Of a stretch of 50,301 bases of DNA, positions 7,884-16,322 are shown piece after piece (the stretch's first letter is position 1; each line of letters starts with the position of its first letter). The stretch is from the NCBI GenBank assembly GCA_023511915.1, contig JAIMAN010000015.1, positions 1 through 50,301 of the forward strand. Reading direction: 5' to 3'. Under the pieces are notes generated by a model, which was not told where the DNA came from, searched no databases, and saw only the letters and a list, made by a program, of their open reading frames with translations. The DNA is from Armatimonadota bacterium. GTDB lineage: Bacteria; Armatimonadota; Fimbriimonadia; Fimbriimonadales; GBS-DC. A program made the position numbers and the translations under genes.

Positions 7884-8813
7884 TTATCTGCCCTCCGCCT
7901 CCACTGTCTGGATGAAGAGGTCTTCCAGCGTTTCACGGTGCGCCTGCAAGCCAATCAGCGCGCCGCCCGCGTCCAGAATCGCGCGCGCGAGTTCGGGGAT
8001 GTCGTCCTCGCTGGCGACCTCGGCGGTGAAGCACCGCTCGTCGACGGGGTGTACCTTCTGGGCGACTTTCGCGGCGGCTTCCAGCACGCACGGCTCGACG
8101 CGCCGCAGCTCCACGCGCACCACCGAGCGGTTCACCAGCAACTCGTCCAGCGTGCCCTGCACGATCACGCGCCCCTTGTTGATAATCGCGACCTGGTCGC
8201 AACTGCGCTCGACTTCCGAGAGCAGGTGCGAGTTCAAAAACACCGTCTTGCCGCGCTCCTTGAGGTACTGCACGACCTCGCGCACGCGCCTGCGCCCCAG
8301 CGGGTCTAACGCGGAGGTCGGCTCGTCCAGAATCACGAGGTCAGGGTCGTGCAGGATCGCCTGCGCCAGTCCGACGCGCTGCTGCATGCCTTTGGAGAAC
8401 TCGCGGATTTTGCTCGTGCGTCGCTCAGCAAGCCCAACCAGTTCCAGCACCTCGTCGATGCGTCGCTGCAGGGTTGTTCGATCCATCTTGGCGAGGCGTC
8501 CGTGCATGCGCAGGAACTCCTCGGCGGTCAGAAAGTCGTGGAACTGGAACTTTTCGGGCAGGAATCCGAGTTTGCGCTTTGCGGCGAGCGCGCCCGCGCG
8601 ATGCCCCAGCACGAACGCCTCCCCCGCCGTCGGGTACACATTCCCAATCAGGATTTGGATGGTGGTTGTCTTGCCTGCGCCGTTGGGACCCAAAAAGCCG
8701 AACACTGTGCCTGCAGGCACTTGCAGGTTGAGGTTATCGACCGCTGTGATGGGGTTGCCCCCAAACAGCGGTCGGTACACTTTGCGCAGGTTGCGCGTTT
8801 CGATAGCCCACAT
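7884..8813 (-). CDS. ABC transporter ATP-binding protein
   Basis: A 309-residue ATPase. Walker A is GPNGAGKTT (42-50), the signature is FSKGMQQR (about 139-146), Walker B is VILDEP (160-165), and there is a switch-type His in NSHLL. The C-terminal extension of about 80 residues is common in ATPases that serve ABC-2 permeases (CcmA/NatA class). The start was chosen at MWAIETRNLRK because a TACAAT box lies 7 bases upstream and the longer frame has no family-like sequence. It is followed after 1 base by its permease. Confidence 0.93.
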   Translation of the reverse strand: MWAIETRNLRKVYRPLFGGNPITAVDNLNLQVPAGTVFGFLGPNGAGKTTTIQILIGNVYPTAGEAFVLGHRAGALAAKRKLGFLPEKFQFHDFLTAEEFLRMHGRLAKMDRTTLQRRIDEVLELVGLAERRTSKIREFSKGMQQRVGLAQAILHDPDLVILDEPTSALDPLGRRRVREVVQYLKERGKTVFLNSHLLSEVERSCDQVAIINKGRVIVQGTLDELLVNRSVVRVELRRVEPCVLEAAAKVAQKVHPVDERCFTAEVASEDDIPELARAILDAGGALIGLQAHRETLEDLFIQTVEAEGR

Positions 8814-8820
8814 CGGGCAT

Positions 8821-8826
8821 ATTGTA
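8821..8826 (-). promoter_or_regulatory. -10 box of the ABC operon, leaderless type
   Basis: TACAAT on the minus strand, preceded by GG and 7 bases before the ATG at 8813. It lies just outside the 3' end of the upstream secreted-protein gene (stop at 8828), so the two units abut. Confidence 0.5.
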
Positions 8827-8827
8827 C

Positions 8828-10525
8828 CTATCGCAGGCGGAAGGCGTAGAACGCGCCGCGGTTGGCGTCGCTGCCCGCGCCCCACGAGACCCACTGAATC
8901 GCGAGGTCTTGGTCGGTGTTGCCTGTGAACAGCCAGTGGCTACCGATGGGGGTGTTCACAAGCGTTGTGGGGTTCACGAAGCGGTTCAGCGGGTTGGTCG
9001 CCGTGATGAGCAGCGTGCGCACGGTACCGTCCGCCAGTTCCGCCTGCAGATAGAGGTAGGGCACCTCGCGGTCGGCGCGGGTGAGGCAACTGAGCGCGGC
9101 GCGAGCGACCCATGTTTCGAACATGCGTCTGGGGTACAGGGGTAGCGTCTCCCCGCGGGCGAGGGCGAACCCGTAGAGCCAGCCGCCTTCGGTGAGCGCG
9201 TAGCACGCCCCCTTGCTGCGCGTATCCAGCACAGGGGGCGCAACGATGGCGCTGTCCAGCGTGCGCACCCACAACCATTTGACGGTCTGCGTATCGTAGA
9301 CCGCGAGCGTGCTGCCCACTGCCAAAATGAGCAGGTCGTGATGCAGTCCGACAAACTGCACCGGCTGACTGCCCGCTCCGGGCACACGGAACCCGAACAC
9401 CAAGGGCGTTGCACCGTGGTAGATGTCCACCTGCCCATCGGCGCGCCCTACTGCCAGCAGATTGCCGTTCAGAACCGTGAGGTGGGTAATCGGCTGGCTG
9501 GAGAAGGCGGGCAGTGCTGTAAAGAGTCCCGTCGTATGGCTGAATGACCAGATACGGTTTTGCCTGTCCACGAAGCAGAGGTTGCCTGCGCAGTTGAGCA
9601 AAGGAAGGTTCGAGTCGGGCGTGACTCCACTCGGCAGGTTGACGAACTGCGCCGAGAGTGTGGTTGCGCCCTGCGCCTGCGAGAGCAGGAAGAATACGAT
9701 TTGCCCCGTGCGCGTGAGCAAGTACCAGTGGTCGCCAATCAGCACAGTCTGATGGGTTGGTTCAGGCATGTGGACGCGCGCCTCCAGGCTGGTGTTGTTC
9801 GAGAAGGTGGTGGTGACGCTGAGCGGGTTCGGCGTGCGGTAGAGGCGTAGCAGGTATCCGTCCCAAGTCAGCCAGTGGAGCCGCCCCTGAATCAGCACGG
9901 GCGCGCCGACAATACGATGGCTGGTGGGGGTGGAAGCGCTTGTGTGCGTCCCGCGCGACGCCTCGACGCCACAGGCGAAGTCGCGCGAAAAACTGATCTC
10001 CGAGGCGCGTTGCGAAAAGGCTGTCCAGTTAATCCACGCGCCGTCGGTGTTGCGGTCGCTGGGCGGACGGGCGCGCAGAAAGAGCCGACGCGACTCGCCA
10101 GGCATCAGCGGCGAAGTGGACTCCGCCAGCAGCGACCCGTTGCTAAAGCCCGAGCCGTCCTGCTGCTGCTCGAACAACGCGATGCCCCACGGGCTGGCGT
10201 CAACGCTCTCGTCGGTCTTGAGGCGCAGGGTGAGCGCGTCGACCGTGTTGCTGCGGTTTTGGATCAGCAGCGTGAACCAGCCTTCCGAGCCTGCAACGGT
10301 CAACGCGGGTTCGCCTTCAACCGCCACGCGCCAGTGAATCACTTCGCCGACGGTCACCGTCGCCGCGTTCGAGACGCTTAGCGGGCGTCCCTCCCGTGTC
10401 GTTGCAACCGCTCTTAGCGAAAAAGTGGAGCCTGCCCATAGCATGCCATCAGGCGTGCGTAGCGACTGGGCGGCTCCCGTCCAGTATGTCCCTGCCAGAA
10501 GCCCACATAACCAGAAAGCACGCAT
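8828..10525 (-). CDS. Secreted beta-propeller protein of unknown function
   Basis: The 565-residue protein begins with a signal peptide (MRAFWLCGLLAGTYWTGAAQS). Residues about 50-210 look like an immunoglobulin-like conserved-repeat domain (VTVGEVIHWRVAV, FTLLIQNRSNTVDALTLRL). The remainder contains repeated blades with TWDGYLLRLYR, GNLLAVGRADGQVDIYHG and TEGGWLYGFALARG, typical of a PQQ-like seven-bladed propeller. It has four or more Cys and no anchoring tail. The start was moved to 10525 because upstream codons carry promoter-like DNA (TATAAT at about 10630) and no signal-peptide features; an AGGG ribosome site lies 8 bases upstream. I cannot name a function. Confidence 0.75.
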   Translation of the reverse strand: MRAFWLCGLLAGTYWTGAAQSLRTPDGMLWAGSTFSLRAVATTREGRPLSVSNAATVTVGEVIHWRVAVEGEPALTVAGSEGWFTLLIQNRSNTVDALTLRLKTDESVDASPWGIALFEQQQDGSGFSNGSLLAESTSPLMPGESRRLFLRARPPSDRNTDGAWINWTAFSQRASEISFSRDFACGVEASRGTHTSASTPTSHRIVGAPVLIQGRLHWLTWDGYLLRLYRTPNPLSVTTTFSNNTSLEARVHMPEPTHQTVLIGDHWYLLTRTGQIVFFLLSQAQGATTLSAQFVNLPSGVTPDSNLPLLNCAGNLCFVDRQNRIWSFSHTTGLFTALPAFSSQPITHLTVLNGNLLAVGRADGQVDIYHGATPLVFGFRVPGAGSQPVQFVGLHHDLLILAVGSTLAVYDTQTVKWLWVRTLDSAIVAPPVLDTRSKGACYALTEGGWLYGFALARGETLPLYPRRMFETWVARAALSCLTRADREVPYLYLQAELADGTVRTLLITATNPLNRFVNPTTLVNTPIGSHWLFTGNTDQDLAIQWVSWGAGSDANRGAFYAFRLR

Positions 10526-10717
10526 AGCCGTACCCTGCCACAAGTGATGAAACAAACCCATAGAGAGCGTCGAGGCGAGAAACGTCCAGCCTTCCTTTAC
10601 CGCAAGCCAGAGGGCGAAGTGCTTGCGTGTATTATACACCATCTTGACGCGCAGTGCTGCCGTTTTTCGGGGAAATTCATCCTAATCCGCGGCTTTGGGC
10701 GCGGGCGCCGACACAGG

Positions 10718-10723
10718 TATACT
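10718..10723 (+). promoter_or_regulatory. -10 box of nuoN, leaderless type
   Basis: GG then TATACT with 9 bases to the ATG at 10733. It decides against the longer upstream frame. Confidence 0.5.
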
Positions 10724-10732
10724 ATCGGGCGC

Positions 10733-12220
10733 ATGGAAGCGTTCGTCACGCCCGAGATCGAATGGAGCGCGCTCGCGCCGATTGGCGTCGTGGTTGCGAC
10801 TGCGCTGCTGACGCTTGTGCTGGAGCTCTTTTTGCCCCCGACGCGCCGCACCCCGCTGATCGCTGTCGGGCTGCTGGGGCTGGCGCTCGCCGCCTATTTC
10901 CAGGTCGCCATTTGGCAGGGCGCCGTGGTGACCTTCGGCGCGATGGTGGTCGCCGACTCGCTGGGCGCGGTGTTGGGGTTGGCAGTGCTGGGGGCGACCG
11001 CGCTGACGCTGCTGGTCTCGGAAGATTACCTGCAGGCGCGCGGGCTGCGCTACGGCGAATTCTATCCGCTGGTGCTGTTTGCGAGCGCGGGCGCGCTGGC
11101 GATGCTGACCACCACGAATCTGATGGTGATGTTCATCGGACTGGAGATGCTCTCGCTCGCGCTGTATGTGTTGTCGGGGCTATCGCGCACGGAGGCGCGT
11201 TCGGAGGAGTCCGCGCTGAAGTATTTTCTGCTGGGCGCGTTCGCGTCGGCGTTCCTGCTGTATGGGATTGCGCTGCTGTACGGCGCACAGGGCACGGTGG
11301 ACATTCGGGCAGTCGCGCTCTCCACAGAGGAGGCATCGACAGGCGCGCTGCTGATGGCAAGCGCGATTCTGATTCTGATTGGTTTGGCGTTCAAGGCGTC
11401 GCTGGTTCCGTTCCACTTGTGGACGCCCGATGTGTATCAGGGCGCGCCGACGGTGGCTACGGCGTATATGTCGGCGGTGGCGAAGGTGGCGGCGTTCGGT
11501 GTGCTGATTCGCATCACGCTGAGTGTTGCGCCCGCGCTGGAGTTGTGGGGCGCGCTGCTGTGGTGGCTGAGCATGCTCTCGATGATTGTGGGCAACGCGG
11601 CGGCGTTGGTGCAACGGGACGCGAAGCGGATGCTGGCATACTCCAGCGTTGCGCACGCAGGGTATCTGACCGTCGGCTTGGTGAGTGCAAATGCAACGGG
11701 CGTGGCGGGCATGATTTACTATCTGGTCGCCTACAGCCTGATGACGGTGGGCGCGTTCGCGGTGCTGAGTCTGATGGCGCGCGCGGGCGACGCTACGACG
11801 GTAGACGCGCTGCAGGGGCTGTATCGGCGCAGTCCGTTCGCCGCGCACGCGATGGCGATTCTGTTGCTCTCGCTGGCGGGCATCCCGCCGACGGCAGGCT
11901 TTTGGGGCAAGTGGTACCTGTTTTTCGCGGCGGTGGAGGCGAACCAGTGGCTGCTGGCGAGCGTTCTCGCGCTGACCAGTGTGGTGGGCGCGGCGTACTA
12001 CCTACGGCTGGTGTTCAGCCTGTACGCCGAGCCGCGCATGCCGACGGTAGCATGGCGCGTGCCCGCGCCTGTGTCCGCCGCGCTGTTGGCGTGCGCGTTG
12101 GGGCTGATTGGGCTGGGCGTGCTGCCCACGAGCCTGACCGATGCGGCGCGCCATGCCGCACGGCAGGTGATGGTGGAACTGCCTGCCGATGCGCCGTCCG
12201 ACGCTCAGGCGCGGAAGTGA
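10733..12220 (+). CDS. nuoN: NADH-quinone oxidoreductase subunit N
   Basis: This 495-residue polytopic membrane protein is the antiporter-like proton-pumping subunit N of respiratory complex I. It has about 14 hydrophobic helices and family motifs such as LMVMFIGLEMLSLALYVLSG, ALKYFLLGAFASAFLLYGIALLYG (seen in parts), FKASLVPFHLWTPDVYQGAP and AYSSVAHAGY, which carry conserved Lys, Glu and His of the proton channel. The start follows a TATACT box. Unusually, it stands alone: no other nuo gene is adjacent and its neighbours are unrelated. Its last 16 bases overlap the convergent thiL. Confidence 0.95.
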   Translation: MEAFVTPEIEWSALAPIGVVVATALLTLVLELFLPPTRRTPLIAVGLLGLALAAYFQVAIWQGAVVTFGAMVVADSLGAVLGLAVLGATALTLLVSEDYLQARGLRYGEFYPLVLFASAGALAMLTTTNLMVMFIGLEMLSLALYVLSGLSRTEARSEESALKYFLLGAFASAFLLYGIALLYGAQGTVDIRAVALSTEEASTGALLMASAILILIGLAFKASLVPFHLWTPDVYQGAPTVATAYMSAVAKVAAFGVLIRITLSVAPALELWGALLWWLSMLSMIVGNAAALVQRDAKRMLAYSSVAHAGYLTVGLVSANATGVAGMIYYLVAYSLMTVGAFAVLSLMARAGDATTVDALQGLYRRSPFAAHAMAILLLSLAGIPPTAGFWGKWYLFFAAVEANQWLLASVLALTSVVGAAYYLRLVFSLYAEPRMPTVAWRVPAPVSAALLACALGLIGLGVLPTSLTDAARHAARQVMVELPADAPSDAQARK

Positions 12221-13203
12221 TCCCAGCCTGTGATTGCGAATGACTCGCGTCCCCCGTCCGCGCGCTGGAGCCATACCTCCTGCGCGGCGATTACCTCGCC
12301 GATGTGCGCAAGCGGCGCGCCCGTCTCGGCGGGGACGCGCTCCAGCAGCCGCTGGGCGACAGGCGGCGGCGCAGCGATGAGCAACTCGTAGTCTTCGCCG
12401 CCTGCAATCGCGAAGGCAACGGGGTCAAGCCCATGCGCTTGCGCCCAGTGCGTAGCAGCGGGATGCACGGGAACCTGCGCGGCGTAGACGACCGCCCCGA
12501 CGCCCGACGACCGCAATAATTTCGGCAAGTCCGCTGCCAGCCCGTCGCTGAGATCCATCATCGCCGTTGCGCCCAGTTCTCGCGCGAGCGCGCCGACCTG
12601 CAGGCGCGGAATCGGTCGGAAGTGCGGCGCGAGGTCTATCGCGGACGCTTCGCCCGCGATCAGCGCGTGCAGTCCTGCGCGTGAGCCGCCCAGCGCGCCC
12701 GTCGCCAGCAGCCAGTCGCCCGCGCGTGCGCCGCTGCGGGGCACTGGTCGCCCCGCCACGACGCCCAGCACCGACACATCGATGACGACCTGCTCGGCGC
12801 GGTTCGTGTCGCCGCCCAGCAGCGCGACGCTATAGGCGCGGGCACACTCTGCCAGCCCATCCGCAAGGGCGTCCAGCCACGCGCCCGTGCGTTCGGCGGG
12901 CAGCGCGAGGCTCAGCAGCGCGCCCACAGGCGTCCCGCCCATCGCCGCGATGTCGCTCAGATTCACCGCCAGCGACTTCCAGCCCAGCGAGGCGGGGTCG
13001 ATCCAGTCCAAGCGGAAGTGGATACCCTCCAGCAGCATATCCGCCGTCCACAGCAGCGTCTGCTCGCCGATTTGTAGCGCCGCCGTGTCGTCGCCGATGC
13101 CCAGCACAAGCCGAAAAGCGTCGGGCAGAGACGCCTGCCCGATCCGCCGCGCGATTCGTTCAATCAGCGCGCCCTCGCCCTCTGCTGGCGCGTCTAACCG
13201 CAT
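12205..13203 (-). CDS. thiL: Thiamine-monophosphate kinase
   Basis: It phosphorylates thiamine monophosphate to thiamine diphosphate, the last step of cofactor synthesis. The 332 residues carry the ThiL/AIR-synthase signatures: GIGDDTA (35-41), WKSLAVNLSDIAAMGG (75-90), GGDTN (130-134), MDLSDGLAADL (216-226) and GGEDYELL (268-275), which bind metal and ATP. The start is supported by TACACT 6 bases upstream; with such a short leader there is no room for a TPP riboswitch. No other thi genes are near. Confidence 0.96.
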   Translation of the reverse strand: MRLDAPAEGEGALIERIARRIGQASLPDAFRLVLGIGDDTAALQIGEQTLLWTADMLLEGIHFRLDWIDPASLGWKSLAVNLSDIAAMGGTPVGALLSLALPAERTGAWLDALADGLAECARAYSVALLGGDTNRAEQVVIDVSVLGVVAGRPVPRSGARAGDWLLATGALGGSRAGLHALIAGEASAIDLAPHFRPIPRLQVGALARELGATAMMDLSDGLAADLPKLLRSSGVGAVVYAAQVPVHPAATHWAQAHGLDPVAFAIAGGEDYELLIAAPPPVAQRLLERVPAETGAPLAHIGEVIAAQEVWLQRADGGRESFAITGWDHFRA

Positions 13204-13209
13204 GGCAGG

Positions 13210-13231
13210 AGTGTACCTGCTTAGGTAGAAT
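13210..13231. promoter_or_regulatory. Overlapping divergent -10 boxes for thiL and the PKD-protein gene
   Basis: On the minus strand TACACT (13215-13210) sits 6 bases before the thiL ATG. On the plus strand TAGAAT (13226-13231) sits 11 bases before the ATG at 13243. Only 39 bases separate the two start codons, so the polymerase footprints must overlap and initiation is likely mutually exclusive. Confidence 0.5.
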
Positions 13232-13242
13232 TAGGGCGAGGG

Positions 13243-14289
13243 ATGACGATGCGCATACGACACCTCGGTTGGCTAACGGGATTGGCGGCGGGGTTGGCAA
13301 GCGCGGGGTTCGCGGATGCGACCCTGTACGCGGGGCAGCCCACAGAGAACGCAGGCATTACCCTGCGCAGTTGGGGCGCAGGCACGATTGAAGACAGCAC
13401 GGAGACGACCTTCGTGGGCAGCCGCTCGATTAAGGTGCTGACGCGCGGGATGCTTTCAGGCGGCTGGGTGGTGTTCAGCACGCCTGTTGACCTCCGCGCC
13501 GATGTGAACGCTCCTGACAAAGCGATGCGGTTCACCCTGCGCTTTGCGGGCACAAGCGGCGGCGCGACGGGCGGCGGCGCAGGCGGTCCACAAGCGCCCG
13601 GCGGCTTGGGCGGTTCTGGCCGCGCGCCGCGCGGCGGTCCGGGCTTCGGCGGGGAAGGCGGTTTCGGCGCAGAGGGCGGCGGTCCGCAAGCGCCGGGCGG
13701 ATTCGGCGGACCTGGCGCGCCCGCAGGCGGCGGCGGGCAAACCACCACGCCCACCCTGCGCGAACTGCGCTTAGTCATCGAGACCAGCGACGGCAAACGC
13801 ACGGAGACCGTCGTGCCCTTGCAAAACCTGCGCACGGACGAGTCGGGCTGGCAGTCGCTAAGTGTGCCGCTGCGCGCCATTGCAGGCTTGCGCGAGACCA
13901 ACGGGCAAATCGCTAAAATCGGCTTCTTCGGCGACGCGACGGGCGTGTTCTATATCGGCGAGATTCGCACCCTCTCGGAAGGCGGCGCGCTGCAAGGCTA
14001 CATGGCAATCCAAAACACCTTCGGCTCGGTGTTCACCTCGCGCAGTCAGGAGCGACTGAGCATCGCGTCGGGCGACGAACTCATCTTTTTCGGCGTGGCG
14101 GAGAATGTCAGCACGCCTGTGGAGTACCGCTGGAGTTTCGGCGACGACCCCTCGCAGGTGGACGGCACGGGGCAGGTGGTGCGCCGTCGTTTCCCCAAGC
14201 GCGGCAACTACACGGTACACCTGACCATCGCTGACCCGCTGGGCGTGCGACCGCCAGCAACCGCCAAAATCCAGATCCAGGTGAACTGA
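13243..14289 (+). CDS. Secreted PKD-domain protein with Gly-rich loop
   Basis: The 348-residue protein has a signal peptide ([17 protein letters not shown], cleavage near residue 24). A beta-sandwich region follows (about 30-102 and 170-245, with [29 protein letters not shown] and [11 protein letters not shown]) that resembles carbohydrate-binding-type domains. The C-terminal PKD-like domain (about 262-347) contains the hallmark [10 protein letters not shown] and [15 protein letters not shown] low-complexity Gly/Pro insert at about 103-165 separates two strands. Its ligand is unknown. Its stop is 2 bases before hisI, although the functions are unrelated. Confidence 0.75.
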   Translation: MTMRIRHLGWLTGLAAGLASAGFADATLYAGQPTENAGITLRSWGAGTIEDSTETTFVGSRSIKVLTRGMLSGGWVVFSTPVDLRADVNAPDKAMRFTLRFAGTSGGATGGGAGGPQAPGGLGGSGRAPRGGPGFGGEGGFGAEGGGPQAPGGFGGPGAPAGGGGQTTTPTLRELRLVIETSDGKRTETVVPLQNLRTDESGWQSLSVPLRAIAGLRETNGQIAKIGFFGDATGVFYIGEIRTLSEGGALQGYMAIQNTFGSVFTSRSQERLSIASGDELIFFGVAENVSTPVEYRWSFGDDPSQVDGTGQVVRRRFPKRGNYTVHLTIADPLGVRPPATAKIQIQVN

Positions 14290-14291
14290 CG

Positions 14292-14669
14292 ATGGCGTGG
14301 CTCGACGCGCTCAAGTACGATGCGAACGGGCTTGTGCCCGCTGTGATTCAGGACGCCGACACAGGACAGGTGCTGATGGTCGGCTACATGAACCGCGAGT
14401 CGCTGCAGCGCACGGTGGAGACGGGGCTGTGTACCTACTGGAGTCGCTCGCGCCAGAAATACTGGGTCAAGGGCGAGACCAGCGGGCACTTGCAGCATGT
14501 GCGGCGCATCTTGGTGGACTGCGACGCCGACGCGGTGCTGATTCAAGTGGAACAGGTCGGCGTCGCGTGCCACACGGGGCATCGGAGTTGCTTCTACCGC
14601 GCGGCGGAGGGCGAGTCGCTGGTGGAGGTTGAACCCGTGCTGGTTGACCCCGAACAGGTGTACGGGTAG
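14292..14669 (+). CDS. hisI: Phosphoribosyl-AMP cyclohydrolase
   Basis: This enzyme catalyses the third step of histidine synthesis, opening the adenine ring of PR-AMP. The 125-residue length is that of the stand-alone enzyme. Metal sites are visible: the DCDAD motif (76-80, with D76, D78, D80 and Cys77), Cys93 and Cys100, plus the [17 protein letters not shown] substrate loop. There is no fused HisE domain and no other his gene in the window. It follows the PKD gene by 2 bases and ends 2 bases before the convergent trkA gene. Confidence 0.96.
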   Translation: MAWLDALKYDANGLVPAVIQDADTGQVLMVGYMNRESLQRTVETGLCTYWSRSRQKYWVKGETSGHLQHVRRILVDCDADAVLIQVEQVGVACHTGHRSCFYRAAEGESLVEVEPVLVDPEQVYG

Positions 14670-14671
14670 GC

Positions 14672-15337
14672 TTAGCGCGCCGTGCCGCGCATCACTCGCG
14701 CGAGTTGCTTCTCGTGCTGGGGCGGGGTCAGCGCGACGACCGTGTCGCCAGGCTGCAAAATCAGGTTCGCCAGCCCCAGCGTGAGTTGCCCGTTTCGCAC
14801 CACCGCCGCCAGCAGCGTCTTCGGCGGCAGTTCGATTTCGCCGATGCTCTTGCCCGCGACGGGCGATTCGGGCGTGACTTCCGCTTCAATCACCTCGATT
14901 TCACCGCGCATAATCGCGCCAATCGGCAGCACCTCGCCGTACTCCACTTCCTGCTCCAGGATGTTGAAGATGAACCGCGTGCTGCAGATGGTCTCGTGGA
15001 CGCCCAGTTTGAAAAACAGCGGTTCGTGGCGCGGGTCGCGCACGACCGCCAGCACGCGCTTGACTTTGAAAAAGTTCTGCGCCAGTTGGCTGATGATGAG
15101 GTTGTCCTCGTCGTCGCCTGTGGCGGCGACCACCACATCGGCGCGGCGTGCGCCCGCCTCGTTCAGCACGCGCACCTCGCAAGCATCGCCATACATCACG
15201 CGCTCGCCTAAATCGTCCGCCAGGTCCATCGCGCGCTTGCGGTTCTTCTCGATCAGCAGCACCTCGTAGCCGTGCTGATGCAACGCTTTCGTCAGATGGT
15301 AGCCAATGTCGCCGCCGCCTGCGATGATCACATACAT
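14672..15337 (-). CDS. trkA: TrkA/KtrA-like potassium uptake regulatory protein
   Basis: A 222-residue cytosolic regulator of K+ channels. An N-terminal Rossmann RCK domain with GGGDIG (7-12) binds nucleotide (AATGDDEDNL, ICSTRFIFNILEQEVEYGE), and a C-terminal RCK_C domain (about 135-215, SPVAGKSIGEIELP ... ILQPGDTVVALTP) senses ligands. The start at MYVIIAGGG is supported by TATAAT with 9 bases to the ATG. No channel gene (TrkH/KtrB) is adjacent. A second, shorter TrkA-N protein lies at 46061-46525; the two may pair. Confidence 0.9.
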   Translation of the reverse strand: MYVIIAGGGDIGYHLTKALHQHGYEVLLIEKNRKRAMDLADDLGERVMYGDACEVRVLNEAGARRADVVVAATGDDEDNLIISQLAQNFFKVKRVLAVVRDPRHEPLFFKLGVHETICSTRFIFNILEQEVEYGEVLPIGAIMRGEIEVIEAEVTPESPVAGKSIGEIELPPKTLLAAVVRNGQLTLGLANLILQPGDTVVALTPPQHEKQLARVMRGTAR

Positions 15338-15346
15338 AGCGCGTCT

Positions 15347-15352
15347 ATTATA
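15347..15352 (-). promoter_or_regulatory. -10 box of trkA, leaderless type
   Basis: GG then TATAAT with 9 bases to the ATG at 15337. The box overlaps the last codons of the upstream Uma2 gene (stop at 15348). Confidence 0.55.
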
Positions 15353-15968
15353 CCGCCTGCCCACCCTCCAACTCGTCCAGCACGGCGAACACTTCGACGG
15401 GCTTGAGTTCCAGCCCTGCCAACACCTGCGAGGCGACGACCTGCTCCCCACCAAACCACCCCAGCGACCGATAGCCGCCCGCCTCGCGCACCTGCACCTC
15501 TATCGCCCGCTTGTCTATGTCCACCAGCCACACTTCGGGCACGCCCAGCGCATAGTAGTCCTGCAGTTTCTCGCTCCAGTAGGTGTAGGTCTCCGACGGC
15601 GAGAGGATTTCAATCACCAAGTCGGGGGCGAACTCCAGTCGGGGCTGCTCTTGCAGGTGCGCCCAGTCGTGCAGGCGTTCGCGCGAGAGGAAAAACAAGT
15701 CAGGCTGGCGTGTGCGTACAGGCGCACGACGAATCACAAAGTCAAACGGGGCATAGAACAACTTCCCAAGTCTTTTGACGCTTGCGAATATGTCCAAGCG
15801 CTTGAACAGTTCCTGTGAAATCATCTGATGCTTCAGTGTTGGACCTGCCATAGGGATTACCTCGCCGTCGATGATTTCATAGTGTTTCAGGTCGTCGGGC
15901 AGGTTCAGGTAACCTTCCCAGTCCACCACAAGCCGTTCCGTCGTCGGTTGCGCTGTTGTGATTGCCAT
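15348..15968 (-). CDS. Uma2 family (DUF820) putative endonuclease, second copy
   Basis: The 206-residue protein has the canonical Uma2 layout: YLNLPDDLKHYEIIDGEVI, HQMISQELFKRL, a QPDLFFLS strand, the PDLVIEILSPSET core and DYYALGVPEVWLVD. It therefore carries the acidic D...E-x-L core of the PD-(D/E)xK fold. It starts 15 bases after the glnB stop with a GGGGGTG ribosome site and no -10 box of its own, so it is probably the last gene of the 3D/GDPD/glnB unit. It is clearly diverged from the copy at 6390-7019. Confidence 0.88.
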   Translation of the reverse strand: MAITTAQPTTERLVVDWEGYLNLPDDLKHYEIIDGEVIPMAGPTLKHQMISQELFKRLDIFASVKRLGKLFYAPFDFVIRRAPVRTRQPDLFFLSRERLHDWAHLQEQPRLEFAPDLVIEILSPSETYTYWSEKLQDYYALGVPEVWLVDIDKRAIEVQVREAGGYRSLGWFGGEQVVASQVLAGLELKPVEVFAVLDELEGGQAV

Positions 15969-15983
15969 AAGACACCCCCGTAT

Positions 15984-16322
15984 TTAGAGTGCGGCTTCGC
16001 CGCGTTCGCCTGTGCGGATGCGCACGGCATCGGCGACATCCGCGATAAAGATTTTACCGTCGCCGATTTCGCCCGTTTGGGCAGCCTCGATAATCACGCT
16101 GACGATCTCTTCGACGCGCTCGTCGGGCACGACGATTTCGAGTTTGATTTTGGGCAGCAGGTTCAGCGTGTAGGCGCCCCCGCGATATTTTTCGGTGTGC
16201 CCCTGCTGGCGTCCGAACCCGCGCACATCGGTAATCGTCATGCCGTAGACGCCGATGTCGTTCAGTGCCTCTTTGACCGCCTCGAATCGGATCGGGCGGA
16301 TGATTGCCTCGATTCGTTTCAT
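15984..16322 (-). CDS. glnB: Nitrogen regulatory protein P-II
   Basis: The 112 residues match the trimeric PII signal protein that reads 2-oxoglutarate and ATP/ADP. The T-loop has GHTEKYRGGAY with Tyr51, the classic uridylylation site, and the family patterns KLEIVVPDERVEEIV and TGEIGDGKIFI are present. Its ATG overlaps the stop of the GDPD gene by 4 bases. There is no adjacent amtB, glnA or glnD. The linkage to a phosphodiesterase gene is unusual and may be chance operon packing. Confidence 0.96.
   Translation of the reverse strand: MKRIEAIIRPIRFEAVKEALNDIGVYGMTITDVRGFGRQQGHTEKYRGGAYTLNLLPKIKLEIVVPDERVEEIVSVIIEAAQTGEIGDGKIFIADVADAVRIRTGERGEAAL

Noticed and set aside
13204-13242. TPP riboswitch before thiL
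   Set aside because: Only 39 bases separate the divergent starts, and the -10 box is 6 bases from the thiL ATG.
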